Positions 41,731 to 49,674 of a DNA stretch of 64,000 bases are shown piece by piece; the first letter of the stretch is position 1, and every line of letters starts with the position of its first letter. The notes under the pieces were generated by a model. It had not been told where the DNA came from, did not search any database, and saw nothing but the letters and a program-made list of their open reading frames with translations. Both the position numbers and the translations under genes were made by a program. The stretch spans positions 1,240,001-1,304,000 of the forward strand of contig CAWHMD010000005.1 in assembly GCA_963830385.1 (NCBI GenBank). Direction: 5' to 3'. The stretch is from Bog-532 sp963830385. GTDB taxonomy: Bacteria; Actinomycetota; Actinomycetes; Streptosporangiales; Streptosporangiaceae.

Positions 41731-42699
41731 ATGAGCGATGATCCGACCCGGCCGTTGCCGGGGTGGCCGAGCCAGCCGGACCCCCGTGGGGCGGCCGGCG
41801 GGCAGGGCGGCGGTTACCCGGACGACCGGGGCTATCGGGACGGCTGGGGCCAAGATCCCCAGCGCGGCCGGGGTGGCCAGGGTGACTGGGGTGCGCAGGG
41901 GGGCCAGCGGGGCCAAGGTGACTGGGGTGCTCCCGGGGGTCAGCGTGCGCAGGGTGACTGGGGCGCGCCGGGCGGTCAGCGGGGGCAACGCGGGCAGGGT
42001 GACTGGAGCGGCGGCGGGCGCGCGGCCCGGCCGCGGCGGCGGCATCGCGGGCTGACCATCACCGCGGTCGTGGTCCTGGTGCTGCTGATCCTGGCGGTGG
42101 TGGCCGACCGGGTGGCGGCCGGGATCGCCGAGAACGAGGCGGCCAGCCAGATCAAGTCGGCGGGCTTCCCGGTCAAGCCGAAGGTGAACATCGAGGGCTT
42201 CCCGTTCCTGACCCAGCTGGCCGCCCGCGACTTCCACAAAGTCGACATCTCCGCCAGCAACGTCAAGGAGGGCCCGCTCACCATCGCCAGCGTCAACGCG
42301 ACCGGGCAGGGCGTGCACCTCACGTCGAGCTTCAACGGCGCCACGGTCGACCAGATCAACGGGACGGCGCTGGTCACGTTCGCCGGGCTGAGCAGCGCGG
42401 CCGGGCTGGGTGACGGTATCACGCTGTCAAACGGCGGCAACAACGAGCTGAAGGCCAACATCGACCTGGGCTTCATCAGCGGCACCGCGCTCGCCCAGGT
42501 AATCCGGGCCAACTCGCACCAGATCGAGGTCAAGATCGTCAACGCGGGCCCCATCCCGCTGTCGGCTCTGGGTAACGCCAGCGACTTCAAGATCAGCCTG
42601 CCGAGCCTGCCCGCGGGGATGACCATTCAGAGCGTCAACGTCACCGCCCAGGGCGTGCTGATCTCGATCTCCGGCTCGCACACCTCGTTTGGCAGTTAG
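41731..42699 (+). CDS. DUF2993 (LmeA-like) phospholipid-binding protein
   Basis: This 322-residue protein has a disordered N-terminal ~90 residues made of Gly/Gln/Trp/Asp repeats (GDWGAQGG-type). One membrane anchor (GLTITAVVVLVLLILAVVADRVAAG) follows, then the DUF2993 domain with ASQIKSAGFPVKPKVNIEGFPFLTQL. In mycobacteria LmeA binds phospholipid and supports mannan elongation of lipomannan in the periplasm. It diverges from the FHA-ABC exporter by 115 bp, so both may serve envelope lipids. The N-terminal repeat is encoded by degenerate tandem DNA at ~41860-42000. Confidence 0.85.
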   Translation: MSDDPTRPLPGWPSQPDPRGAAGGQGGGYPDDRGYRDGWGQDPQRGRGGQGDWGAQGGQRGQGDWGAPGGQRAQGDWGAPGGQRGQRGQGDWSGGGRAARPRRRHRGLTITAVVVLVLLILAVVADRVAAGIAENEAASQIKSAGFPVKPKVNIEGFPFLTQLAARDFHKVDISASNVKEGPLTIASVNATGQGVHLTSSFNGATVDQINGTALVTFAGLSSAAGLGDGITLSNGGNNELKANIDLGFISGTALAQVIRANSHQIEVKIVNAGPIPLSALGNASDFKISLPSLPAGMTIQSVNVTAQGVLISISGSHTSFGS

Positions 42700-42729
42700 G
42701 CCCGGCCAGGCTCGGACGGCCCGGGGCGG

Positions 42730-43818
42730 TCAGACGCGCCGGAACTCCAGGACGCGCTGCGGGAGCTGGCGGCCCGGGCTGGTCACCGGCACCTCGCGGG
42801 CGAACGAGTATCCGGCCGCGCCCAGCAGGGTGGTGAACTCTTCGCGGGTGCGTTCGCCGCCCGCTTCGACCGTCATCATCAAGATGTCCATCAGGTAGGA
42901 CAGCGACGGCGCGGGCGGGGTCGGCAGCAGGTATTCGATCACGATCAGGCCGCCGCCCGGGCGGCTGGCCCGGTAGCAGTTGCGGACGATCTGCAGCGCG
43001 ATCTCGTCGTCCCAGTCGTGCAGCACGTGGCACAGCACGTGCAGGTCGCCGCCGGGGACGTCGGTCATGAAGTCGCCGGCGACGATCTCCGTCCGGTCGT
43101 CGACGCCGGCCGCCGCCAGCACGGCCGGCGCCTCGGTCAGCGCTTCGGCCCGGTCCAGCAGGATGCCGCGGGCGCCGGGCGCCACCTGCAGTAGATAGGA
43201 CAGCAGGATGCCGCGGCTGCCGCCGACGTCGACGATCCGCTGGGACGGGGGCGGCGCGTAGCCGGCCGCCCGCAGGTGGGAGACCAGCGCCGTGGTCTGG
43301 CGCCCCATCGCCCCCGCGAACCGGGCGGCCGCGTCCGGCTGCCCCTGTACGTAGTCCCACATCAGCTGGGTGTCGGCGGGCTCGCCGGTCTGCACCAGCT
43401 CGGTCAGGCGGCCGATCGCGTTCCAGGTCGGCGGGAGCGTGAACCCGATGGCGGTGTCCCGCAGCGACCCGGGCGCGTCCGTGCGCAGCCGCTCCGACAT
43501 CGCGGTCGCGACGAACGTCCCGTCCGGGTGCACCTCAACCAGGCCGAAGGTGGCGGCCGCGCGCAGCAGCCGCGCCAGCGGGCGGGCCGGCAGGTTCAGT
43601 GCCTGCCCCAGGTCCCCGGCCGAACGGCCGGTCCCGGTCAGCTCGTCGGCCACCCCCAGCCGGGCCAGCGTGCTCACCACCTGGGCCGGTACGTAGCCCC
43701 CGATCAGCTGGGCCAGCCGCCGCCCGGCGGTGTCGTCCGCGTCGTCGACCGACGGGTCGAACACCGAGACCTGCTCCGGGACGAAAGACGCTTCTTCCTG
43801 CGGAAGGGTCACGCCCAC
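42730..43818 (-). CDS. O-methyltransferase of the hydroxyindole/polyketide type
   Basis: This 362-residue protein has an N-terminal winged-helix dimerisation domain (LAQLIGGYVPAQVVSTLARLGVADEL) and a SAM-binding core (IVDVGGSRGILLSYLLQ, residues ~190-205). CHVLHDWDDE holds the conserved catalytic histidine region of plant and polyketide O-methyltransferases. It methylates a hydroxyl on a small aromatic molecule; the substrate is unknown. It is divergent from the MenG-like methyltransferase and not part of a visible biosynthetic cluster. Confidence 0.88.
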   Translation of the reverse strand: MGVTLPQEEASFVPEQVSVFDPSVDDADDTAGRRLAQLIGGYVPAQVVSTLARLGVADELTGTGRSAGDLGQALNLPARPLARLLRAAATFGLVEVHPDGTFVATAMSERLRTDAPGSLRDTAIGFTLPPTWNAIGRLTELVQTGEPADTQLMWDYVQGQPDAAARFAGAMGRQTTALVSHLRAAGYAPPPSQRIVDVGGSRGILLSYLLQVAPGARGILLDRAEALTEAPAVLAAAGVDDRTEIVAGDFMTDVPGGDLHVLCHVLHDWDDEIALQIVRNCYRASRPGGGLIVIEYLLPTPPAPSLSYLMDILMMTVEAGGERTREEFTTLLGAAGYSFAREVPVTSPGRQLPQRVLEFRRV

Positions 43819-43913
43819 GAGCCCATCACGGCGTGTTCACCCCGGCAAGCGCCATCCGGCAGGAGTCCGTACTTCGTAAGTATGGTGAAAACTCCCGCCG
43901 CTGAGGAGAGAAC

Positions 43914-44654
43914 ATGCCGCGTCCCGCCGATGGCCGAAACCGGTTCGCCCAGGGGCTGTTCACACCGCTGCCCGGGCGCTACGACCGGCTGGAGGCGGTG
44001 CTCTCGCTGGGCCAGAACGGGCGCTGGCGCCGGGCGATGGTGGACCGGGTCGCGGATCCGGACAGGCCGGCCGGGGGGCTGGTGCTGGACGTGGCCTCGG
44101 GGACGGCCGGGGTGGCGCTGCAGCTGAGCGCCCGGACCGGGGCGCGGGTGGTCGGGGTGGACCTGACCGAACCGATGCTGCGCGAGGGCCAGACGCGGGT
44201 GAGCGCGGCCGGGATGACGCCGCGGATCGCGCTGGTGAACGGGCGGGCCGAGCAGCTTCCGTTCCCGGACGCCAGCTTCGACGCGCTGACCTTCACCTAC
44301 CTGCTCCGCTACGTCGAGGACCCGCAGGCGACGCTGGCCGAGCTGGCCCGGGTGGTCAAGCCGGGCGGGACCATGGCCAGCCTGGAGTTCTGCGTGCCGC
44401 CGGGTGCGCTGTGGCGGGCGGCCTGGGAGGTGTACACCCGGGTGATCCTGCCCGCGGGCGGGCTGCTGCTGGGCGGGCCGCCGTGGCTGCGGGTCGGCCG
44501 GTTCCTCGGCCCCAACATCACCGGGCACTACCGTCGTTACCCGGTCCCGTGGACGGTCGGCGCCTGGGAGCGGGCCGGGTTCACCGGGGTGGGGACCCGG
44601 CTGATGAGCCTGGGCGGTGGCCTGGTCATGTGGGGACAGCGATCCGGTGGCTGA
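43914..44654 (+). CDS. UbiE/MenG-like C-methyltransferase
   Basis: This 246-residue methyltransferase has UbiE/MenG features: the N-terminal YDRLEAVLSLGQNGRWRRAM, SAM motif LDVASGTAGVALQLS, GVDLTEPML, EQLPFPDASFDALTFTYLLRYV and VVKPGGTMASLEFCVP. These enzymes add the C-methyl group in the last step of menaquinone or ubiquinone synthesis. It overlaps by 8 bases a gene for a UbiA-like membrane protein, which would provide the prenyl step. Whether this is the main menG or a paralogue for another quinone-like lipid cannot be told here. Confidence 0.82.
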   Translation: MPRPADGRNRFAQGLFTPLPGRYDRLEAVLSLGQNGRWRRAMVDRVADPDRPAGGLVLDVASGTAGVALQLSARTGARVVGVDLTEPMLREGQTRVSAAGMTPRIALVNGRAEQLPFPDASFDALTFTYLLRYVEDPQATLAELARVVKPGGTMASLEFCVPPGALWRAAWEVYTRVILPAGGLLLGGPPWLRVGRFLGPNITGHYRRYPVPWTVGAWERAGFTGVGTRLMSLGGGLVMWGQRSGG

Positions 44655-45405
44655 TCCGGCCAGCACGGCGGCGGGCAGCGCGGCGGAGCGGCCGGCGTAC
44701 TACGCGGCCCGGCCCGGCCGGTGGCGGGACTGGTGGACGCTGCTGCACCCGCCCTACACCGCCTGGCACCTGTCGTACGTGGTGATCGGGGCGGCGCTGG
44801 CGCCGCGGGTCTCGCTCAGCCACCTGCTCTACGCGGTGGCGGCGTTCTTCCTGGCCGTGGGCGTGGCCGCGCATGCCCTGGACGAGCTGCACGGCCGGCC
44901 GCTGCGCACCTCGATCCCGGGCTGGGCGCTGGTCGCGGCCAGCGTGGCCAGCCTGGCCGGCGCGGTCGGCCTCGGGGCGTACGGGATCACCCAGACTGGG
45001 TGGATCCTGCTGCCGTTCATGGTGGCGGGCCCGGTGCTGGTGGTGGCCTACAACGCCGAGCTGTTCGGCGGCATCATCCACAACGACCTCGGCTTCGCGG
45101 CCGCGTGGGGGGCGTTCCCCTGCCTCACCGGCTACGCGGCCCAGGACGGCACGCTGGGGCTGGCCGCGGTGGGCGGCGCCGCGGCCGCGCTGGCGCTGTC
45201 GGCCGCGCAGCGGCGGCTGAGCACGCCGGCCCGGTCGCTGCGACGGCGGGCGGTCCGGGTCGAGGGCACGATCACGCTGGCCGACGGGACCGTCACCCCG
45301 ATCGGGCCGGAGGCGATCCTGGCCCCGCTGGAGGGGGCGCTGCGGGCGATGTCCTGGGGATTGATCCTGCTCGCGGCCGCGATGGCCGTCGCCCGGCTGG
45401 GATAA
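44647..45405 (+). CDS. UbiA-like polytopic membrane protein
   Basis: This 252-residue protein has about seven hydrophobic helices. HALDELHGRPLRTSIP takes the place of the first Asp-rich motif of UbiA prenyltransferases. AYNAELFGGIIHNDLGFAAAWGAFPCLTGYAAQ resembles their second conserved loop plus the following GxxPxxxGY helix. The aspartates are fewer than in typical UbiA members, so the enzyme may use a different substrate or be inactive. The GTG at 44647 lies within the end of the upstream methyltransferase gene, giving tight coupling. The UbiA assignment is a pattern judgment and is moderate. Confidence 0.6.
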   Translation: MADPASTAAGSAAERPAYYAARPGRWRDWWTLLHPPYTAWHLSYVVIGAALAPRVSLSHLLYAVAAFFLAVGVAAHALDELHGRPLRTSIPGWALVAASVASLAGAVGLGAYGITQTGWILLPFMVAGPVLVVAYNAELFGGIIHNDLGFAAAWGAFPCLTGYAAQDGTLGLAAVGGAAAALALSAAQRRLSTPARSLRRRAVRVEGTITLADGTVTPIGPEAILAPLEGALRAMSWGLILLAAAMAVARLG

Positions 45406-45779
45406 CGGGGCTTCAGCAGGGGAGCAAAGGCCAGATCAGGAGCCTTTCGGAAATTTTGTCGCGGGCCTCCTCTGGTCACCCACCGTCACTACGTGTAATC
45501 TCACAATTCCGGCATGGCCGCTGTGCTGCATTTTTCCGATCGCCGCAGCGCGGTACCGCCGCCGGGGGGAATAGCCGCGCGAAAGGTATTTATCAGGCCT
45601 CAAGACGCGTACGCGTATCTGCTGCCTAGGCGCCATCGTTGGCTCATAATTGGCTAAGAGGGCCCGGGTAATGGGTATCAGGGCAGTAGTGGTGATCGGG
45701 GCCAATGTGGCTGGCGGGCACGGGAGGGCCGCCGACATGCTCCACGCCGACGGGTGAGACGCCGACAGGAGAGCACCAG
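45406..45779. promoter_or_regulatory. Upstream region of the SpoIIE-type gene, with palindromes
   Basis: No gene was recognised in these 374 bp. ACGCGTACGCGT (45605-45616) is a perfect 12-base palindrome. Direct repeats of TTGGCT follow near 45640 and 45651, in an AT-richer patch with TAATGGGTAT nearby. This is a probable promoter region for the downstream phosphatase gene. Confidence 0.35.
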
Positions 45780-47918
45780 GTGACAACCGGCATGACGGTC
45801 GACAACAGCGCGCCGCCGCAAAGCGCGTCGGTGCGGACCATCATTCTCGGTATCGACCATTCAGGCCGCATTGTGCAGCACGACCGGCAGGCGCCGGCGG
45901 TGCTCGGCCGCCCGGCCGAGAAACTGCTCGGAGCCAGCCTCAGCGACCTGGTCATCGACTCCAGCGCGTCCGAAAACGGCGATTCCAACGGGACCGTCCC
46001 GCCACCGGCCAACGCGGGCGACAACGTGGTGCAGTCCCTGCTCGACGCGCTCAAGGCGGACCGCGAGGGCACCGGCATGCTGTCGATCCGCACCGAGGAC
46101 GGCGACAACCTCGACGCGATCGTCACCGTGCACCCGATGAAGGCCGGCGACGCCAACGTGGCCGCGCTGGCCCTGCTGCGGATACCTTCCCCGGTCGCCG
46201 CCCGCTTCGTGGACCCCGCGCTGATGCGGCAGACGCTGCTGGACGGGACGTTCAAGCGGATCGGCGACAGCCTCGACTTCGACCACGTGGCCCGCGAGCT
46301 GATCACCACGCTGGTGCCGCACTTCTGCAACTCCGGCGGCGTCGCCGTGCTGGAGAGCCTGATCGGCGACGACGAGTTCCCCTCGCACGGACCGGACGGC
46401 ACCCAGCCGCTGCGGCGGCTGGCGGTGGCCAACGACGCCGACGACGCGGCCTGGGAGGCCACCTTCCCGATCGGCGAGATCCTCCGCTATCCCAAGGGCT
46501 CGCCCTACGTGCGGTGCATGGACATCGGCAAGCCGGTGATGGAGAACCGGATCCCGGCCGCCGACGCGGAGAAGCTGGCCGACATGTGGCAGCGCCCGCC
46601 CGTGGCCGAGCTGCTGACCGACACCTCGTTGCTGCTGCTGCCGCTGATCGCCCAGGGCACCACGCTGGGGTTCTTTGTCTGCGTGCGCAAGCCCGGTTAC
46701 CGGGCGTTCGACGCCTACGACCAGGAAATCGGGATGGAGTTCGCGTCCCGGGCGGCGATGTTCATCGACAACGCCCGCCGGTACAACCGCGAGCACGCCA
46801 CCGCGCTGACCCTGCAGCGCAGCATGCTGCCGACCGGGCTGTCGGCGCCGTCGTCGGTCGACGTGCGGCACCGCTACCTGCCGGGCAGCAAGCTGATCGA
46901 GGTCGGCGGCGACTGGTACGAGTCGATCGCGCTGCCCGGCGCCCGGGTCGCGCTGGTGGTCGGGGACGTGGCCGGGCACGGTGTCCGGGCGGCGGTGACG
47001 ATGGGCCGGCTACGGACCGCCATCCACACGCTGGCCCGGCTGGAGCTGCCGCCGGCCGAGTCGCTGCAGCAGCTCGACGAGCTCATGCACACGCTCGGCG
47101 AGCGCGAGCCGCACTTCGCGACCTGCACCTACGCGATCTTCGACGCGGTCAGCGGCAACTGTGAGGTGGCGGTGGCCGGCCACCTGCCACCGCTGCTGGT
47201 CCAGCCCGACGGCAGCAACGAGTACCTGGACGTCCCGCCCGCGCCGCCGCTGGGGGTGGGTGAGGGCCCGATCGAGAGCCGCCAGTTCACGATCGAGGAC
47301 GGCAGCCTGTTCGTGCTCTACACCGACGGCCTGGTGGAGAACCGCACCCGGGACATCGACGACGGCCTGGGACGGCTGCAGAAGATCTTCAGCGACAGCC
47401 CGGGCGAGCGGTCGCTGGAAGACCTGTGCAAGGCCATGCTGGACGGCGTCTATGCCGACCACCAGCGCGACGACATCGCCGTGCTGCTGGCCCGGCTGTC
47501 CCGGATCCCGGAGGACCACCACGCGACCTGGACGCTGGGCCGCGAGCTGACCTCGGTCGGCCAGGCCCGGTCGCTGATCCGGGAGCCGATGGAGCGGTGG
47601 GGCCTGGACGACATGATCCCCATCACCGAGCTGCTGGTCTCCGAGCTGGTGACGAACGCGCTGCGGTACTCCCCGGGCGCGGTGACGCTGCGCATCGTCC
47701 GCGAGGGTGCGCTGGTCTGCGAGGTCGGCGACAACTCGGCTGCCCTCCCCCGGCTGCGCCAGGCCGGCCGCGACGACGAGAACGGCCGCGGCCTGCAGGT
47801 CGTCAGCCAGTTCGCGTCCCGCTGGGGTGCCCGCCGCACCCGCACCGGCAAGGTCGTCTGGTGCGAGCAGCCGTTGCCCGGTGCCGAAGGCGAGCCGCAC
47901 GTCCTGCCTCTGCACTGA
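45780..47918 (+). CDS. PAS-GAF-SpoIIE phosphatase with C-terminal HATPase (anti-sigma type) domain
   Basis: This 712-residue multidomain regulator has a PAS-like domain (~15-130, GIDHSGRIVQHDRQAPAVLG), a GAF domain (~150-350) and a PP2C/SpoIIE phosphatase (~370-585). The phosphatase metal motifs are EVGGDWYE, VVGDVAGHG, LYTDGLVE and RDDIAVLLAR. A GHKL ATPase follows (~590-705; LLVSELVTNALRYSP, ENGRGLQVV). Actinomycetes use such fusions to dephosphorylate anti-anti-sigma factors and to sequester them or phosphorylate them. The GTG at 45780 follows AGGAGA. No sigma or anti-anti-sigma gene is adjacent. A hairpin follows the stop. Confidence 0.92.
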   Translation: MTTGMTVDNSAPPQSASVRTIILGIDHSGRIVQHDRQAPAVLGRPAEKLLGASLSDLVIDSSASENGDSNGTVPPPANAGDNVVQSLLDALKADREGTGMLSIRTEDGDNLDAIVTVHPMKAGDANVAALALLRIPSPVAARFVDPALMRQTLLDGTFKRIGDSLDFDHVARELITTLVPHFCNSGGVAVLESLIGDDEFPSHGPDGTQPLRRLAVANDADDAAWEATFPIGEILRYPKGSPYVRCMDIGKPVMENRIPAADAEKLADMWQRPPVAELLTDTSLLLLPLIAQGTTLGFFVCVRKPGYRAFDAYDQEIGMEFASRAAMFIDNARRYNREHATALTLQRSMLPTGLSAPSSVDVRHRYLPGSKLIEVGGDWYESIALPGARVALVVGDVAGHGVRAAVTMGRLRTAIHTLARLELPPAESLQQLDELMHTLGEREPHFATCTYAIFDAVSGNCEVAVAGHLPPLLVQPDGSNEYLDVPPAPPLGVGEGPIESRQFTIEDGSLFVLYTDGLVENRTRDIDDGLGRLQKIFSDSPGERSLEDLCKAMLDGVYADHQRDDIAVLLARLSRIPEDHHATWTLGRELTSVGQARSLIREPMERWGLDDMIPITELLVSELVTNALRYSPGAVTLRIVREGALVCEVGDNSAALPRLRQAGRDDENGRGLQVVSQFASRWGARRTRTGKVVWCEQPLPGAEGEPHVLPLH

Positions 47919-47922
47919 GCCG

Positions 47923-47945
47923 TCCGGGGGGACGACCCCCCTGGA
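47923..47945 (+). terminator. Terminator hairpin after the SpoIIE-type gene
   Basis: GGGGGG-ACGA-CCCCCC (47926-47941), flanked by TCC/GGA, starts five bases after the stop codon. There is no U-run. Confidence 0.6.
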
Positions 47946-48054
47946 CCCCCGGAACCCGCGCTGCGGTTCTCGCCGTACTACCGGCCACTCACCGAGCCTT
48001 CGGCCCGGTTTGCTGGGCCGGTCAGATCGACTCGCCGTTAATTGGAGGGGCGAC

Positions 48055-48387
48055 ATGCCGGAAAGTGACAAGCGGGGGGCGTTCCAGGTACTGGTGGATC
48101 GCATCCTGCATGGGAAAGGCACCGCGTCGGCGGAGTTGCGGGGTCAGGCCTTCGCTGACGGCGGCCTCCCGGCGCCGGTGGACACGCTGATCAGCAAGGT
48201 CGTCGCCCGGCCGGCGCAGGTCACCGAGGCGGACTTCGCGGCCGGTGTCGCGGCCGGCTACAGCGAGGACCAGCTGTTCGAGCTGGTGGTGTGCGCGGCG
48301 GTCGGGCAGTCGGCCCGGATGTACGACGCGGGCCTGGCGGCGCTGGCCGGGGCCGATGGCGAGGCGGGGCCGGATCATGCGGCTTGA
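48055..48387 (+). CDS. Small helical protein, AhpD/CMD-like
   Basis: This 110-residue protein has the helix pattern DFAAGVAAGYSEDQLFELVVCAAVGQSARM, reminiscent of the carboxymuconolactone decarboxylase/AhpD fold, but without the CxxC redox motif. It overlaps the following CMD-like gene by 11 bases, so the two are coupled and may form a heteromer. The ATG at 48055 follows GGAGG. Function is unknown; a structural or redox partner role for the downstream protein is an inference. Confidence 0.6.
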   Translation: MPESDKRGAFQVLVDRILHGKGTASAELRGQAFADGGLPAPVDTLISKVVARPAQVTEADFAAGVAAGYSEDQLFELVVCAAVGQSARMYDAGLAALAGADGEAGPDHAA

Positions 48388-48958
48388 GATCCTCAACAAC
48401 GGCTACCGGCCTGCCACCAAGGCGCTGTTCGCGGTCATCCGGCTGTTCTCCGGGCAGCCGCTGCCGGACGCCGCCAAGCTGGTCTTCTACCGGCCCGGCT
48501 TCTACGGCAACCAGGCCAAGGCGTTCACCCACGAGGCCATGCGCGGCCCGTCGGCCTGGTCGGTCGGCGACCGGGAACTGATGGCGGCCTACGTCTCCAC
48601 GGTGAACGAGTCGCCGTTCTGTATCGGCGCCCACACCGCGACCTCGGCCCGGGCCTATCAGGACGCGCCCCGGGTGGCGGCGGTGCTGGCCGACCTGGAC
48701 TCGGCTCCAATCGGGGAGCCGCTGCGGGCCACCCTGCGGATGCTCGGCCGGCTGACCGCCGAGGGGGCCGTGAACGCCGAGGAGATGCGGGCGGTGCTGG
48801 CCGCCGGGGTGTCGGCGGAGCAGGTGCGGGATGCGCTGGCGGTCGGTGCCGCGTTCAACACCACCAACCGGCTGGCGGATGCGTTCGGCTTCGAGGTGCT
48901 GAGCCCGGAGGGCTTCGAGTCGGGCGCCAAGGTCCTGCTCAAGCGGGGCTACCGCTAG
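48377..48958 (+). CDS. Carboxymuconolactone decarboxylase/AhpD-family protein
   Basis: This 193-residue protein contains VNESPFCIGAHTATSARAYQ, the AhpD-family active-site helix (usually E..C..C...H). Only one cysteine (FCIGAH) is present, so the usual CxxC disulfide chemistry is not possible in this form. Relatives are often called peroxidase-related enzymes. It is coupled to the 110-residue protein upstream and probably works with it in peroxide or carbonyl stress; this is inference. Confidence 0.75.
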   Translation: MRLEILNNGYRPATKALFAVIRLFSGQPLPDAAKLVFYRPGFYGNQAKAFTHEAMRGPSAWSVGDRELMAAYVSTVNESPFCIGAHTATSARAYQDAPRVAAVLADLDSAPIGEPLRATLRMLGRLTAEGAVNAEEMRAVLAAGVSAEQVRDALAVGAAFNTTNRLADAFGFEVLSPEGFESGAKVLLKRGYR

Positions 48959-49013
48959 ACGCGCGGGTGGCCGGTGGGCTTCGCGGGGTCTCGTGGGCCT
49001 TGCGGGGCGGCCG

Positions 49014-49661
49014 TTAACCAGGACGCTGGTGATTGCTGATACTCAGGTGGCGTCGATGGCTGGTGCGCCCGGGAACCTCGGGTGCGGCGGTCCGGTCCGG
49101 GCGCCCCGGCAGCGGCTGGCAGCCACGTCGGTCACGGCTGGCCGCGTCACGGCAGGCGAACACGACCACATCGTCGTCGCGGACCAGCGGCCGCTTGCCC
49201 TCCAAGTCGCACACAACGTCGGGGCCGCGCCCGGTGGCAAACGCGAGGTCACTGGCGGAAGCCGCACCACCGAGCGGATTCACCTCGGGCTGATAGAAGT
49301 CGGCGTCACCATCGACGTAAAGCAGGCCGTACCGCTCGCGCCGGCGAAGAGCCAGCATGGTGCCGAGGAGAATCGAGCAGTCGCCACCCAGGACGACCGG
49401 AAACTCGCCAGCGTCCAGCGCCTGTCCCACCACGTCGGCCAGCGCGCTGGAATAGGCGCTGAGCACCCCCGGATTCATGATCCCGGTCTGTGGGTCGGCG
49501 ACCGGACTGTAGCCCTCGGCGACGACCCGCCCGGCCCGGCGTGCGTCCAGGCCATCGGCCAGCCCAGCGTCGAGCAGAACGCCCGGCGCCCGCTCGACGC
49601 CCAGGTGCTCAGGAACATGACCCAGCGCCGATGGCGCCTCGATGATCGCGTACCTGAGCAT
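49014..49661 (-). pseudogene. Arginase/agmatinase family, C-terminal part missing
   Basis: The first ~165 residues match the ureohydrolase fold, with FPVVLGGDCSILLG (first metal site) and LLYVDGDADFYQPEVNP (second). Similarity ends at VVVFACRDAASRD. The remaining ~50 residues are basic, low-quality sequence, and the frame ends before the essential DxDxxD motif of the third part. Other frames do not restore it. The full family length is ~290 residues against 215 here, so the enzyme probably cannot bind its binuclear Mn site. It lies 14 bp downstream of glmS, same strand. Confidence 0.7.
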
Positions 49662-49674
49662 CGCGGCTGCTCCC

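Noticed and set aside
47950..47976. GGAAC...CGTA spacing as an ECF sigma promoter
   Set aside because: The spacing is 18 and the -10 part is imperfect; it is too weak to list.
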